DNA from: Talinum fruticosum
Lineage: Eukaryota; Streptophyta; Magnoliopsida; Caryophyllales; Talinaceae
Length of the DNA stretch: 64,000 bases
Direction of reading: 5' to 3'
Assembly (NCBI GenBank): GCA_021018815.1
Contig: JAITYX010000135.1
Span: 682,001-746,000 of the forward strand
Shown here: positions 9,881 to 21,866 of the stretch, in pieces
Layout of the letters: each line of letters opens with the position of its first letter
How positions within the stretch are numbered: the first letter of the stretch is position 1
Notes under the pieces: generated by a model
Seen by the model: the letters and a program-made list of their open reading frames with translations, nothing else
What the model was told of the DNA's origin: nothing
Database searches by the model: none
Program-made: the position numbers and the translations under genes

Positions 9881-10393
9881 TTCATCAATTGAAAAATAGT
9901 GCTCTCGAAGTTTATGGTATCCAAGGAAGCCCGAGAAACATACGAAGGCATAACTCCCATCTACTATTAATGTTAAGGTGAGGTTTTCGTGATTATTTTT
10001 AAATTAGTTTTTTCGGCAAAGTTACTTATTATACAACTACTAATCTATGCATTGCGAATCTATTTCGATTATTTATAGTGTTATAGGCAAATGGAGAACG
10101 TGTAGTATTGGCTTCTACGTTCTACAGTATATGAAGGAAATTGTGACACTATTGAACCTTCACGATCCAAGCCAAAAACAGTACTTGAAACCACCCTCAA
10201 TTACATTATTGTTTACAAAATTAAATTGATTGGGAAATTTCTTTTAGTACTTATACTTGACTTAAATATATGTAAAATTACTTTTATAGCATTGATCGCA
10301 GTATTTTCCTGGAAAAAGCATGTCACCCCTTATACATAAGCTGCAATAGATGAGCTTAGAGTGGGATGAGCGTAGTTCGTGTATGAACTTTTT
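9881..10393. other. Gene-free AT-rich stretch
   Basis: No recognisable coding sequence. The short open frames here have no features I can identify. It lies between the CACTA-like start at 9442 and the subterminal repeats at 10394 and may be transposon interior. Copy 2 is 41421-41933. Confidence 0.35.
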
Positions 10394-10777
10394 CTACTAC
10401 AAAATGACATTTAACAACTGACCTTTAACAATGGTTATAAAGAAAACGTTGTAAAAAATGAGGCGGTTATAATGATCTATGAAAAGGAAGTGACTTTCAA
10501 GTACAGTTCTAGGAAAAAATCGTTGTTAAAAATGTCACCTCTTGGCCTATGACTACGATTCTTTACAGGAACCGTTATCATAGATTTTGATGACTTAAGA
10601 TATCGATTACGATTCTTTATAAGAATTGTTGACATAGGCCCTATGGCTATGGTTCTTTATAGGAACCGTTGTCATAGACTCCTACGACTACAATTCTTTA
10701 TAAGAATTGTTGTTATAGGTCTTGATGACTTGGGTTATTAGAAACAGTTCCTTATAGTACCATAGTCATAGGTCAAG
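10394..10777. mobile_element. CACTA-type subterminal repeats (copy 1)
   Basis: The block opens with CTACTACAAAATGACA and then carries many alternating direct and inverted copies of short motifs such as TATGACTACGATTCTTTA and AGGAACCGTTGTCATAG. Dense short subterminal repeats next to a CACTACA-like end are typical of CACTA elements. The terminal CACTA itself is degenerate. Copy 2 is 41934-42316. Confidence 0.65.
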
Positions 10778-11163
10778 TGCACTTTGATTATGAAGGAGAA
10801 AGCCTTGATAGGGATTACTCCATAAAAGAATTGGAGGACAATTATGAATGCTTGAAGAAGATTTTAGTTACCAAAATCTTAATCCGTCTCTAAGGATCTC
10901 CTTTAAGGAGATCCAATGAGAGTTTGATAGACAAGTTCAGGCTTGTATTTCTTAAATACTTCCGATCAACAAAGTTTTTGTCTGTGTAGCTTTAACATAG
11001 AACAATAACCTTATCGAACCCTCCTTGAATCTCTTCAAAAGAGATCCTTGGAGAAGGATTAAGTTTATGATAACTAAAATTTTTTTCAAGCATTCATGGT
11101 TGCTCTCCAATTTGTGTATGGAATACTCCCTGTCAACGCTTGCTCCTTCCCAATTCAAGTGCA
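10778..11163. repeat. Inverted duplication with coding-like arms (copy 1)
   Basis: The left arm (about 10778-10945, plus strand) and right arm (about 11163-11000, minus strand) encode related peptides. Both contain Y-S-I-x-x-L-E and E-C-L-K-K-I-L-V in the same order. The arms differ by many substitutions, and smaller palindromes lie in between. Transcription would give a long imperfect hairpin. The ancestral protein is unknown; it may be CACTA cargo. Copy 2 is 42317-42701. Confidence 0.75.
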
Positions 11164-11908
11164 TATATTAAAATAGACAACTCGAAGTGAATAAAAATAT
11201 CTAAATACATCAAAGCATATAAATATATCAAATCATCTAAAATAACGCAACCGACACGAGATAATCATTCGGGAAAACTTTATCTTATTTTCAATTGGAA
11301 AACAAAATGAGAAAAAGAGAGGTGGTGGAACTCATAATAGCAACATTGACTTATATAGCGGAGAAAACCCTAAAAATGAGGTGATGCCTATTAGGAGCAT
11401 AAACAACGTATTTTATATGCCTTGTAACAATTGTTTATTTTATTAATTTTGTAGGAAATAAGCAAAACTCGGCAACTTGTGGAAAATAGAGCGAAAGCGA
11501 TGATAATTTTGGCAAATCAAGTTTTAAAGATCCATATTCAACTTTTCGTAGCCATGTTGGACATCTGCAAGCCCATGTGAACCTTCCACAAGAGTTTCGG
11601 AAGTTTGAAGTAAAGTTTCGGAATCACCACAATTAAGGTTCAAGCATGTGTGGCATTCCGGGACCCAAAACAAACCTATCAAGGACCCTTCGGAGTGATC
11701 ACAAGCCTTCAAAATCACCCTAGACTAGTCCTGATGCTGTCCAACGAACATCGAAGGAAGAACAACCCATTTGGAGGCCCCACAACCTAGCTCATAGGTC
11801 ATGGGATAGCTGTGGCAGCCCTCGCGGTCTGGCCCATGGCAGTAGGGTAAGCCATGGTGTCCCTATTTTGTGCATTTTTATACTTTTGCATCCAATCCTG
11901 ACATGGTC
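11164..11908. other. Unassigned sequence, possibly gypsy LTR or leader
   Basis: No coding sequence is recognised. The block 11550-11900 includes CATGGGATAGCTGTGGCAGC and related GC-rich words. It continues beyond the solo LTR (11909-14719) in similar style at 14720, so the solo LTR probably landed inside an older retroelement. Copy 2 is 42702-43464 and contains an extra 16-17 bp tandem duplication (AAATCTAAATACATC) near 42752. Confidence 0.4.
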
Positions 11909-14719
11909 CGTAAGACCCGAAATTTTGAGTAGATTAGTTTACCGTTAAATTAAGCTAAGTATTTATATGTAACTTATTTTATGTGATTATTATGTGCTTA
12001 TGCATTTATATAGCTTAATTAATAAAGGTAATTGCTTGTTTCGTTGCTATTAAACAAAATAGAAACCTGGGGCACACTTATGCTTAATTATCCCTATTCA
12101 AAAAAAAAGGGAAAGGATTAGTATTAGGAAGCAGGTGCTGGAAACACCTGATGGAAATCACCGAAAAGGAAAAAGGGGGAGGAACCGAACAGAAGCAGGA
12201 AACGAGAGAGAGAGATCGAGCAAGGGAGACACAGCGAGAGTGAGAGGGCGAGCGAGTGTGAGGGTAAAAAGAGAGGCTGGAGACCCGCGTGCTGAACAGC
12301 AAGCAGCGGTAAGACGGCTGGCGAGCACGAGGGAAACGGCAGGGCCCCGAAGGAGGGCGAAACCGAGACCAGGAAAGGGGAAGCGAATTCGAGGGGTGAG
12401 GGAGGCAGCAGATAAGCGCGGGACTGCGACCGGCGACTGCGTCGACGCGGAGGAAGGCGGCAAAATCAAGGCTAGCAACAAGGGAAGAGGAAAGAAAGAA
12501 GAAACTGACCAAGCTAATCTGAACCGCAACAAACCTTCAATCCATGTATCGAGGTGGGCAGTCTTATACTCTAAACTATTAGTAATTTCGAATCCCAAAT
12601 GAGTTTTGTTATGATTATTGAATGTTTATGTGATATAACGAAGCTAGGAAGTGGTTAGGACTGAATTAGGTTATGAGAAAATCGAATGGAGCTGTTGAGT
12701 CCGAATCGAAACCCGAAGGAGCTTAGTAGTTGGCTAAGGCTGAGTTGAGATGTTGAAAGTTTAGAAGGAGTTCGGTTGCGTACGTATAAAAAGTATTGTG
12801 AAAATCTCAAATAGCACTTAAGCTTAAAGAAGTGGTAAATTGGGGTATAAATGGGGAATTGATGCTTCAGTTAAACCGTAGAGATGTCCTATGTTCTTGC
12901 GTTGGAAGGTAACGAAGCATATTGGGGAATAATGATATGAGTATAGAGAAGGGGTGTCACTCCATCTTGATTAACACACAATTGAGGTAGAGAAATGGTG
13001 AGTTGGGAATGGTAAGGTTAAATTGAGTTAGAATATATCTAAGTCCGTGACATCAAATCAAATTTGAAGACAAGCATAACGTGAGGGACTCAATCGATAA
13101 AGTGAGATTAAGAGTTGTGTGGTTGAGTATGGGAAAAAGGAGTTGAGTTATAAAGTAGAGATATAAAATGAGGAATTGAGGTAACACAATGAAATGTGAA
13201 AAGTTGAAACGTTGAATTAGGTGGTATTTGCTTGTGGTTATTGTGGCTCAGAAAAATTAACTAGACTTGCCAAATTAGCGGATTGAGAAAGGTATAATTG
13301 GAAAGGAACAGAGATTGACTATCCGTGATTGAATCATAGTTATTTGTGCAATGATGGTGGCTATTCGTATTAAGTGATTTCTTTACGTGATACTCAAAAG
13401 TAGTTTTGAAAGGCGTTCTGTATTTTACGTGAAATGATCCTTGAATGCAACTTCTTGCGAATTACCTTTTAAACGTGATTCTGTTTTAAAGAAGCAAATC
13501 TGATTGAGAAATTGAATTTGGAGGGATGGCAAGTAATGCTATGCCTTCCAGAGTGTGTCAATCTGATTTGAAAAAGTGAATTTATAAGGGTGACACATGG
13601 TGGCATGCCTTCGTTAAATCAATTAAGAAAGTTGTGAAGTGAATGTAATGAATGAGTATGTGCAAAGAGTTTTGAATCGACTAGCTACGGATCGTTTAGC
13701 ATACTGAAGGGTTTCGAACTGGGAGACGCCCAGCTATAAACTTCGAGGGAAGGGTTCTAACAGGGGTCCTGCAGTGGCGGGATATGCCCAATCCGAGACT
13801 TCCTAGAAGGTAGGTCCGGGAGCCTTTTGTTCGGGGTCGTGCCCCGAAATTAAGAAGTGCTAGTTCGAATCCTCGAAGGCCTAAACAGTTAATTCGGTTC
13901 CAAAAGAATTGTTCATGAATGTGAAATTGTGCTTTGAACTGATTGAAGAGTTGTGATCTTTACGTTGCAAGAGATTTCATTGAAAATATCTAGATTTATA
14001 CTATGTTATTACGTTTTCATCGTTTTCATTACTACGAGTAATATGTGTAAAGAATTTTCAATTTAAGGGTGTAAGACTCTGGTGAGCCCATGGTTTATTG
14101 CTCACCCCCATAAATTTCCCCCTTTTCCCCTCCCAGCTTGCAGGTACCCCCGAGATGATTGACTAGAGTGCTTGTCTTTGGTGGCGGTCTTGGCTGAAGT
14201 CAAGTTTATGTGTTTCATGTTTAGTATATTGTATATATTCAGTTACTTATGTAAATACGCAATAATGTGTAGTAAGTTGGATGTATGCACGGAGACTCAA
14301 ACCAATAGCTCCGATAAGCCAGGAATTTCCTTTCACCGGCAATTTTGCTCTTAAGCGGTTGTAATGTAGCTTTTAGCTTAGTTTGTGACTTGGGATGTAA
14401 ACTGGTTCGGAATTTTGGTTTTATGGTTGTGAATATACTCCGGCGTGTGGCCTTTGAACTGTATACTCGAGCGTGTGACTTGTTGAGTTTTATTGTGATT
14501 TTCATGCAGGTTTTAAGGCTTTCTAGCCTACGGGATGGGCCATATTCTAAACAGAATTCTGTCGAAATTTTTAGAAAACTCCTTACCCTTGTGGAAAATT
14601 TCATTCCTTACCCTTAAGTTGGATTAAGACAACTAAGTCAACACCTGAGTGAGCCTTGGGAATTTCTTTAAGGAACTCTAGCGGTGTAATACTCCTAGGG
14701 TGGGTTTTGGGGTGTTACA
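11909..14719 (+). mobile_element. Gypsy-type solo LTR, 2.8 kb (copy 1)
   Basis: It aligns end to end with the solo LTR at 50184-53038. The left end CGTAAGACCC is a mutated form of TGTGAGACCC, and the right end is GGGTTTTGGGGTGTTACA. Internal marks are a purine-rich zone (12150-12500), a conserved GAGGTGGGCAGTCTTATACT block, and GGTTTATTGCTCACCCCC before an AG acceptor-like site near 14140. The target-site duplication is degraded (TGGTC on the left, CTTGTC on the right). Long LTRs with these ends suggest a Ty3-gypsy chromovirus such as Tekay/Del, but no internal genes are present to confirm it. Confidence 0.75.
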
Positions 14720-16410
14720 CTTGTCATGCCCGTGTCACGACCCGTGTCAAGTGACAGGGGCTCCGGTCTCTGGTTTGGCTGTTTTTAGGCTATTTAAAGC
14801 GATTTTGCGTTTAATTTTAGGAGAGGCCTCTTGGAGAAAGCCCTTACTTAGGGTTTAGGTATTAGACTAGTTTTGTAGTTAGCGAAAATAAAACTCCATT
14901 AGGGAGATTAATTAGGTTATATTAGTGTAAATTTGGGTTGAAGATTTTGAACCATGGAGCTTTGAAGCATAAATGGCTAAAACTTTCTTCTTCTCTCTCT
15001 CTTTATTTATTGCTTGGTTCTTTTTAATTTTGTTAGATTAATGTTAGTTTAGTAAATGTTTTATTTAAATGTTTGATTTTTGTTGTTGATTTATATGTTT
15101 ATTTGTTTGATTCATGCAAGTTAGTAGTTTTCTCTCTCCTCTCCATGCTTATTTGTTATGTCGCTAGTTTAGAATTTAGCTCGAATTTTCTCATGTTTAG
15201 TGACTAATTTTGTTGGCTTTGGTTGTGATTAGCCCTTTAGTGGCTAATTAGTCATGTATTAGGCTTATCCAAACCCAATTTATGCTTGTAAATTTTATTT
15301 TTCACTCATTCCTACCAAATGTTCGACGAAATGCTTGAAAGAGCTTTCATCTATATTTTTAAGCGATTGACTTATACCGAAAGGTGTGGTTGATTTGCTA
15401 GTTTAGGAGAGTTGAATAGCTTGGATTTTGCCATGAAAATAGTGTGAACCTGAGTTAAGTCCGAGGGTTGCTAACCTTGTGGTCTATTTGAGCTAACCCC
15501 ATGAAAATAGGCGGTAAGGCCGCTTAGATTAGCTCATGACACATGAAAGTGGGTTTGGGTGAGGTTTTCCGATGCAACCAAACATCTTAATTTGTTAGCT
15601 TAAGTTGGGTAGGTTAGTGCCTCTTGTTGGCTAATTAGATCGTTAATTGGCGAAATCACAATCGAGCCACCTTTTTAATTTTCTTTAGTTTAGCTTTCAT
15701 TATTCAACTTTTCCATATTTGATTTGGTCTAACTTGAGCCTCTCAAATTAGGCTCCGATACTTGAAATACTACTCTCTATAGTTCGACACCCCGAGTACT
15801 CACTCGAGGTCACTTTATTTGTGAGTCCTAGAAGGTAGGAAGAATAGTGGAGAAAACCCAGGAACTAGGCTATTCAGGTAGTTTTGGGTTTGCTTATGAA
15901 TCGGGTAGGGTTAAAAAATTTGCTTAAAATTGTTTATGACAATTGTGAAAGAACAAAATTGCTTAAAATTTTAAACAATTTTGTTCTCTCACATATAGTT
16001 ACACACACACACACTTAAAATTTTAAGCAACTTTGTCCTCTCACGAGTTACTTACACACACACACGGATGCACGCACGCAAACAGGCAGACACACACACA
16101 CACACATTACTTGTGTATATTTTTGCATTTGATCAGTACTTTTGTGATTGTGTTGTATTGTTGTGAAGAAATTTATATTTGTTGAAATGATGACGTTGTT
16201 GGTGATGCAGATGATATTGGATGGTACTTTGGGTTGTTTTTTCTAATGGTATAAGAAATTACCTTTACATTGTTGATTTTTTTACTGAAGAGAAAATAAG
16301 TAAAGACTTCTGTTTGTTGTTGCTACCAAAGAGATGCAAATGTGCATATATATGGAGGGGCTTGCTGAAAAATAAAAAAATTTATTAAAAAAATAACTTA
16401 TTACTATGGT
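14720..16410. other. Gene-free retroelement-like and CACTA-like stretch (copy 1)
   Basis: 14720-15880 carries gypsy-like non-coding text, including ATAGTTCGACACCCCGAGTA near 15780. 15944-15993 is a hairpin (see copy 2 entry at 47496). 16001-16110 holds interrupted CA microsatellites. 16120-16410 is AT-rich and ends in TTACTATGGT, which in copy 2 continues as CACTA subterminal repeats. No gene is supported. Confidence 0.45.
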
Positions 16411-17681
16411 ACTAAGAAAGATGCCCCTTTTTCTCTTCCTGCCCCACCTGGTGGTGCTTCCACCTCAGGTGCTTCCACCTCAGGTGCTTCTAAAACTCTC
16501 TCTTCTATTTTGTCCATCGCCTTCATGGACAAAATCAGCTCTGTGTCCTTGGACTTCAAGGACATACTCCGGTCATTCAAGACTGTCCTTCAGCCTATGA
16601 CCATAAACCAAAAACTGCCTAGTCTCAAATCCGACAGCGAGCAGGATTTGCTCATTGAGATGAAGGCCCTGGTCAAGGAGCGAGAGGGAGATGTTAGAAC
16701 TTCTCCAGGAGAGACGGTCCAAGGCAGCTCAGGACCAAGGCGACTTAGACACATTTGAAGAGTCTTCGAGCCCGGCCAAGACATCCTCGGAGAGAGGAGA
16801 GGATGAAGAAGAAGTTCGAGAAGAAGCGAAGCCGAGGAGCTCGCGGTTGAGGTAGCTCCTTCTGGCCAAGGGGAGGAACAACACGAAGAACAAGGAGCAA
16901 TAGCCGAGGGTCTAAGTGCTCCTAAAGCTCAACCTGAAGTGATCAGCTCGGACAGCGAGCCTGAGTGGGTCGAAGACCTTGCCGCACAAGGACAATCAGC
17001 AGCAGGTCAGCCCGAGCAGTCCCCTCCCGCTGAAGAGATACAAGAGGATGAACCTTTGGATCCCCTCGTTCCGAGTCAGCCACTCGGAACCGAGCCTCTG
17101 CCAGAGATCCCCGTCCTCCCTCCGCCACGCTCAAGCATATCGTCAAGATCCTATCGCGTCGGCGCTCCACTCGCCCCTCTTCTTCAACTCGGACAAACCC
17201 ATCCCCTCCTTAATCTTTTAGATTTTTTCTTTTTCTTTCTTTTATTATTTTGTCCAGACATCATGTACTTCTTGTTGTATTCTTCCCATTTTTTTGTTTT
17301 TTTTTTTTTGCTGAAAGGCAAGGGGGAGAATAGATAGAATATTAGATGTCTTGTTTAGGGGAGTTTCTCTCACCCTTTGTAAATATTTTATTTCTGTGAA
17401 TGCAAGGCAACGAACTTATGCATTTTGTTTCAATTTTCTGAATGCAATGTTAAATACAAGCATTTTTGAGTTTTCATCATGTTTACTCTCTTACTTAGCA
17501 TCATCGTTAAAATACATGCTTTTCATTGATAATTGCTGAGTATCTATCTTGGTGCTTCCTGCTCTAATACTTCGAGTATGTTCTAATATTTTAGCTTGCA
17601 CTATCACAAGTATGCAAAAACAGATTTATATCACTAATAAAGTTTCTAAGTATGGAATGACTTTCATCAAAAAGGGGAGAT
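16411..17681 (+). pseudogene. Copia env-like ORF tail and polypurine tract
   Basis: This is the 3' internal part of a Maximus/SIRE-like copia element, entered at the duplication junction so that gag and pol are missing. Two open stretches in different frames (16510-16758 and 16939-17337) encode a hydrophilic, Glu/Ser/Pro-rich polypeptide with SDSEQDLLIEM and SSDSEPEWVEDL. A frameshift and a stop separate them. The extra ORF before the 3' LTR is what places it in this lineage. An AT-rich untranslated part follows. The polypurine tract AAAAAGGGGAGA at about 17669-17680 sits directly before the LTR start TGAAGACTCGG. The decayed relative at 693-1325 shows the same order in reverse. Confidence 0.65.
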
Positions 17682-19275
17682 TGAAGACTCGGACCTCACA
17701 TCTCACTTTTCTGAGTTCTATCAAGAGAATCGGGTATAAGACTTTCTCACTTATAAAGTTTTGATACCAAGTCATTCTTTGTGCCTTAGAAATTTTTCTG
17801 AGTGATATAACATTTCTTTTGAGTGTTATAGTATCTATTATGTTGTTCTCACCTGACTTTGATTGACTCGTAAAGCATAACTCTATATGCTACTTATCAC
17901 TCGCTTCCGAGTCATCCAACACTCGGATATATCGCATGATTCAAATACTATTTTTTCGCAGAATAAACTCAGGTCCGACTTCGTGGTTCGGAAATTACAT
18001 TGTCTCAAGTCAGCATATTTTAGTTTGAATTTTGTTTAGTCTAGATCAAGTCTGTTTACTCTGATATTCTTTATCCGACTTGATTGCCCTCTAGACCGAC
18101 TTAGATGGAATTTGAGTTTCATGAATATTAGACTCAGAAAATTCCTTTTCTTTTCCGACTCAAATAATTAGTCACTTAATTATTTTAATTATAATATTAT
18201 CTGTGTCTAATCTTAGACCAAAGTATTTTATACTTTGAGAACCAAATTGATTTACTTTTGTAGGTGATTCAAACGAGGCTATCCTAAATTTGAATTACAA
18301 AAGTAACCGGCTTCAAAGCGTCAAATCACCAGCAGACAAGACTTTTTCCACCTCCGACCTAGCCCCGCACACTCGTGTCAAGGTTGTCTGTTTCCTAAAC
18401 TGGAAATCAGTAACACCAAGCTCAACGGTGGCTTCCACCTTATTTTTCAAGACACCACCAAGTGGTTTTGGGACTTCCAAAGGACTCAAGAACCGTTGCT
18501 CAACATTCATATCTCAACGGATATTTTCCGAGTGACTCGGAAAATCCTTTACAACGGTCACAAGGGACTTCCAGATCGGAAGATGGACACAACGGCTAAT
18601 CTGCTTGGTCATATATAAATAGAAGCCAACTTTCAAGACTTGAAGATTGTCGAATCTATTGTTAATATACATATTTGATTAAAAGTCATTGTATTCATTC
18701 TCAATCTTCTACTTACAACTCCAATTCCGTATTTCATTATATTCTAAGTTGTAAGGTTTTGTACTCAGTTACAAACTCTCTTTTTACTCTCCAAGTAAGG
18801 TCCCTTGACCGAGCTGTAAAGGTTATCGCAGTTCAGCTTGTCCCTAGCTGTAAGGGTTATCTCAGCTAGGAAGTACTGGATCGGATAAGGGAATTTCGAG
18901 TCTAGGAAAAACTTGTAAGGCGTTGTCCAAGGGAGCAACTTCGGGTTGAGTCAGTCTACCGTATTTTGTGGATTCAAAATAATGGATTTGACTTCGTGTT
19001 TGGATTAGCACGGTCCGTGGTTTTCTGCCCCATGAGGGTTTCCACGTATTTTCTGTGTTGTCAATTTTCTGAGTACATTCTAGACTCGGACTGTCTACTT
19101 GTTCAGCCTATTCCGCTTCTATATTACATTTTGATTTCTGAGTCAGGTGCTTTTTGAGTTCACCCGTGACTCCAACTCTACTCGGACAATCTTATTCTTT
19201 ATTCGAAGCAAATTTCATCATCACCCTATTCAGCCCCCTCTAGGGTGACTTAATCTCTCCAAGAGCAGACTTTCA
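17682..19275 (+). mobile_element. Copia 3' LTR (Maximus/SIRE-like family)
   Basis: This LTR of about 1.6 kb starts TGAAGACTCGGACC directly after the polypurine tract. It ends near CTCTCCAAGAGCAGACTTTCA. The family-wide landmark CACCCTATTCAGCCCCCTCTAGGGTGACTTA-type sequence lies at about 19221-19250. A TATATAAATAG promoter-like box lies at 18611-18622. Related copies in the window are at 29274, 30232, 48115 and 48751. The 5' LTR is absent. Confidence 0.85.
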
Positions 19276-19769
19276 TATTTTGTACTATGATTAGATTTTA
19301 TGCAAGAAGATGAATGCAAAACTCAATCTAAACTCGCTTTCTTTATTTTTATGATCTAAAGAAATTACAAAGAGAAAATGCAAAAAAATTATACTAGCCC
19401 CCATTCTCCCCAAAAGAAAATAATAAAAAGGAAAAAAGGGAATGATAAGTAATAGCACGAGTCCTGAGTAACTCGGACTGGAAACTACAAGAGAAACTAG
19501 TTGAAAAACGTAAAGCCGGCACAATATGCAGGTGCTGTCGTGGAATGGGCCAACGGACTGGTCAAACCGACCGGTCAAACCGACCGACACTGGTTAATGG
19601 GTCAGGTGTCATAGCTTCTTACATGAGCGGCGATGCGAAGCAGGGCTAAACAATTCCAAAACTCAATAAATAGGGATCACCGTGGTCCCCGTTTAGCACA
19701 CAATTAAGAGAAAGTAACGAAGTTCCCTAAACCAAATCACGGATTCCCAGAAATTCCCACATCTAAAAA
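19276..19769. other. Gene-free stretch
   Basis: No coding sequence is recognised. There is a short direct repeat GGTCAAACCGACC near 19560-19585. The remainder is AT-rich and unassigned. Confidence 0.35.
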
Positions 19770-20262
19770 TCATGAACTCCATAGTTGAGTTGACCCGGTG
19801 GATGCATGATATTGGGGAGGTAGAAAGGGCTGGTCTATCTGTTTATGGACTAAACACCATTTTCAGCATTGGGCAGGTGAAAATCCACTAGACCCTTCCA
19901 AAGGATTCGGTATCTTACTAGGATACCGCGAAGCATGTTTTCAAGTTTGGGGGATATGGAGTTATGCCCGCTCCATGAAGAGTTTGATGTGATACTTGGT
20001 TGCACCTGTCGAACTAGGCCAATTGTTCCCACGATCAACATGGCAGGAACCTACAAACAGCTTGCTAGGCTTGAATAAAAGGATTTTGAAGTTGGTCCTG
20101 ATTAGGAATGAGGTTAACTTGGCTAACCTCTTGCTGTACTTTCATCCCATTTATGGATTAGGGTCGGCATGCATCTGGAAGCATCAGGCCATTATTATGT
20201 GTTTAATTGGCGGCTTCTTGTTGGTGGGAGGCCATAGGGATAGGGTGCCTGATGCATTACCG
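19770..20262 (+). pseudogene. Degenerate gag-like / plant-mobile-domain-like fragment
   Basis: From ATG 19771 the plus strand encodes a stretch including GLSVYGLNTIFSIG, then after stops DTAKHVFKFGG and, in another frame, EFDVILGC and TYKQLARLE. This order resembles the N-terminal region of plant gag-like or DUF7745-type proteins from retroelements. At least three stops or frameshifts are needed to read through it. At 20262 it abuts a minus-strand copia fragment, so its right side was lost. The family assignment is from memory of motif style and is weak. Confidence 0.4.
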
Positions 20263-21328
20263 CAAAACTTTATTAGGTATCCCGACTCATCCAATCGACG
20301 CACAAAAATTATATTTTTCGCCAATCTCAGGATGCACCTAATTCCTTGCAAAGTCCAAAACCCCCACTAGAATTTTTGATTCTCACATCCCCCTTGCCTA
20401 GTATGTCCGAACTCTTCCCATTTACAACAAACACTTTGCCATAGTTTCCCGCAACAAAATTATGAAACTAGTTTCTACTAGACCCGAAATGAAATGATAC
20501 CCCGAATCCACTATCCATGACTCTATAAGACTTTCTACACTCACCAAGTGCATCACCTACATCTTCCATGGAATTTATAGAATTCCGGTCATTAAACTTT
20601 TTAGGACAATTTTTCTTAAAATGTCCCTTGTCACCACAACCCCAACAAACAACCTCCCCGGATTTTGGGACCGACCCCTTGATTTGGACTTTGATCGACC
20701 CTTTTGTTTCTGCCTACCCCTCACATGAAATACTTTTCTCGACAACTCCACCGTATCTTTCTTGCGAATACTCTTGCTCAAGATAAGATTCCGGACCTCA
20801 TCATATTTCAATGCATCACACTATGGTATCACACGTCTCGGGTAGTGAACACAACAAGAATAAAGCCTTTACCTCATCCTCAAAATTTATTTTCACCGAA
20901 GCAAGATTAGAGATGATCATATTGAACTCATTAATATGATCTCGTTACACCAGTGCTATCATCCATTTTTAAATCAAACAACCAACTCATGAGATATACC
21001 TTATTCATCGCCGAAGGTTTCTCGTACAAGTTGGACAATGCCTCTAATAGCCCCTTCGTCGTTGTTTGCTCCATCACGTTGAATGCCATGTTCCGCGCCA
21101 ACGTCAATCTCACCGTCCCAAGAGCTTGTTGATCCAGCAACTCCCATTTCTTTTGCTCCATATCCGCGGGCTTCTCTCCGAGAGGTTGGAATACCTCCTT
21201 CTAGTACAACAAGTCCTCGACTTGTATTTTTCAGAATGCGAAGTCCTTTCCATCGAGTTTGTCAATTTTTACTTTTTCGCTCTCCATGTTTGATGAACTC
21301 ACTAACCTCACCTTACTCCGATACCAAT
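20262..21328 (-). pseudogene. Copia gag-protease fragment, 5' half of an element
   Basis: Reading leftward from the LTR at 21329, the primer-binding site (TTGGTATCGGAG, about 21316-21328) is followed by a UBN2-type gag with LLDQQALGTVRLTLARN at about 21130-21080. A CCHC zinc knuckle of form C-W-G-C-G-D-K-G-H-F-K-K-N-C lies at about 20650-20609, then a protease-like segment with FHNFVAGNYGKVF near 20440. Frameshifts and stops interrupt it. It ends at 20262, so integrase, reverse transcriptase and 3' LTR are missing. It is the same family as 55454-58181. Confidence 0.8.
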
Positions 21329-21866
21329 TGTTAGGATAAGAGCTCACTCAAACAATTAAAATTGAACTAAACAAATAACAAAAACGAGACACAAGATTTT
21401 TTAACGTGGAAAAACTGAAACCGGGAAAAACCACGAACCGATGCACTAGATTTCAAGTAGTTTACATAAAATTTTACACTCAAGCTAACCCTAGCTTACA
21501 CTTTGTAATTCACTACTCTTTGTCAACAATGGAGGCCAAGCACTTAGTTATATAGCCATAGCCAAGCCTTTACAAGCATTTACAAGCATTAACCGAGATA
21601 TAAAAGCAAATAACACACAAAAAACGAACGAAGAACAACTGTCGCAGCCAAAACTCACATAGCACGGGCCTGGCAATCATCAGGCACGGTTGTGCCGATG
21701 GCACCCCGTGCCAACTGACATGGTTTCAACCGTGCCTATTCTCTCTGCCCTTTTCTTGCATTTTGTTTCGCGTTTGTCGTGACTGTGCTATTATGTCATG
21801 ATTGTGCCGCTTTGTTACTTGTGATTCCTAAGTCCAAATAAGCCATTAGGCTCCATAATCCCAACA
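21329..21866 (-). mobile_element. Copia 5' LTR (second family)
   Basis: It runs from TGTTAGGATAAGAGC to ATAATCCCAACA on the plus strand, 538 bp. It matches the LTRs at 55454-56036 and 57645-58181 over its length, including TTTTTAACGTGGAAAAA. The primer-binding site adjoins its lower-coordinate end, confirming minus orientation. Confidence 0.85.

Larger units (their letters stand above)
1..16410. repeat. Copy 1 of large direct duplication
   Basis: This stretch matches 31530-47962 in the same orientation and order across every element it holds. Differences are scattered substitutions plus short indels, for example a shorter TAA microsatellite near 2652 and a missing 16-17 bp tandem duplication near 11205. 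Similarity ends sharply after the shared motif TTACTATGGT at 16410. The window opens inside a solo LTR that is complete in copy 2, so copy 1 extends to the left of the window. I infer it is the tail of an upstream repeat unit. Confidence 0.95.

Noticed and set aside
12084..12602. Open frames of 142-155 codons on both strands (also 43680-44157 and 50391-50930)
   Set aside because: All lie in the purine-rich segment of gypsy-type solo LTRs; composition alone keeps the frames open, and the frames are not conserved among the three LTRs.
14239..14617. Paired 90- and 121-codon frames in the solo LTR
   Set aside because: Overlapping frames on both strands within LTR sequence; copy 2 breaks the longer ones by small indels.
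11904..14725. A clean target-site duplication around the first gypsy-type solo LTR
   Set aside because: The left flank TGGTC does not match CTTGTC (copy 1) or CTGTC (copy 2) well enough to claim; only the copy at 50184 has a perfect duplication.
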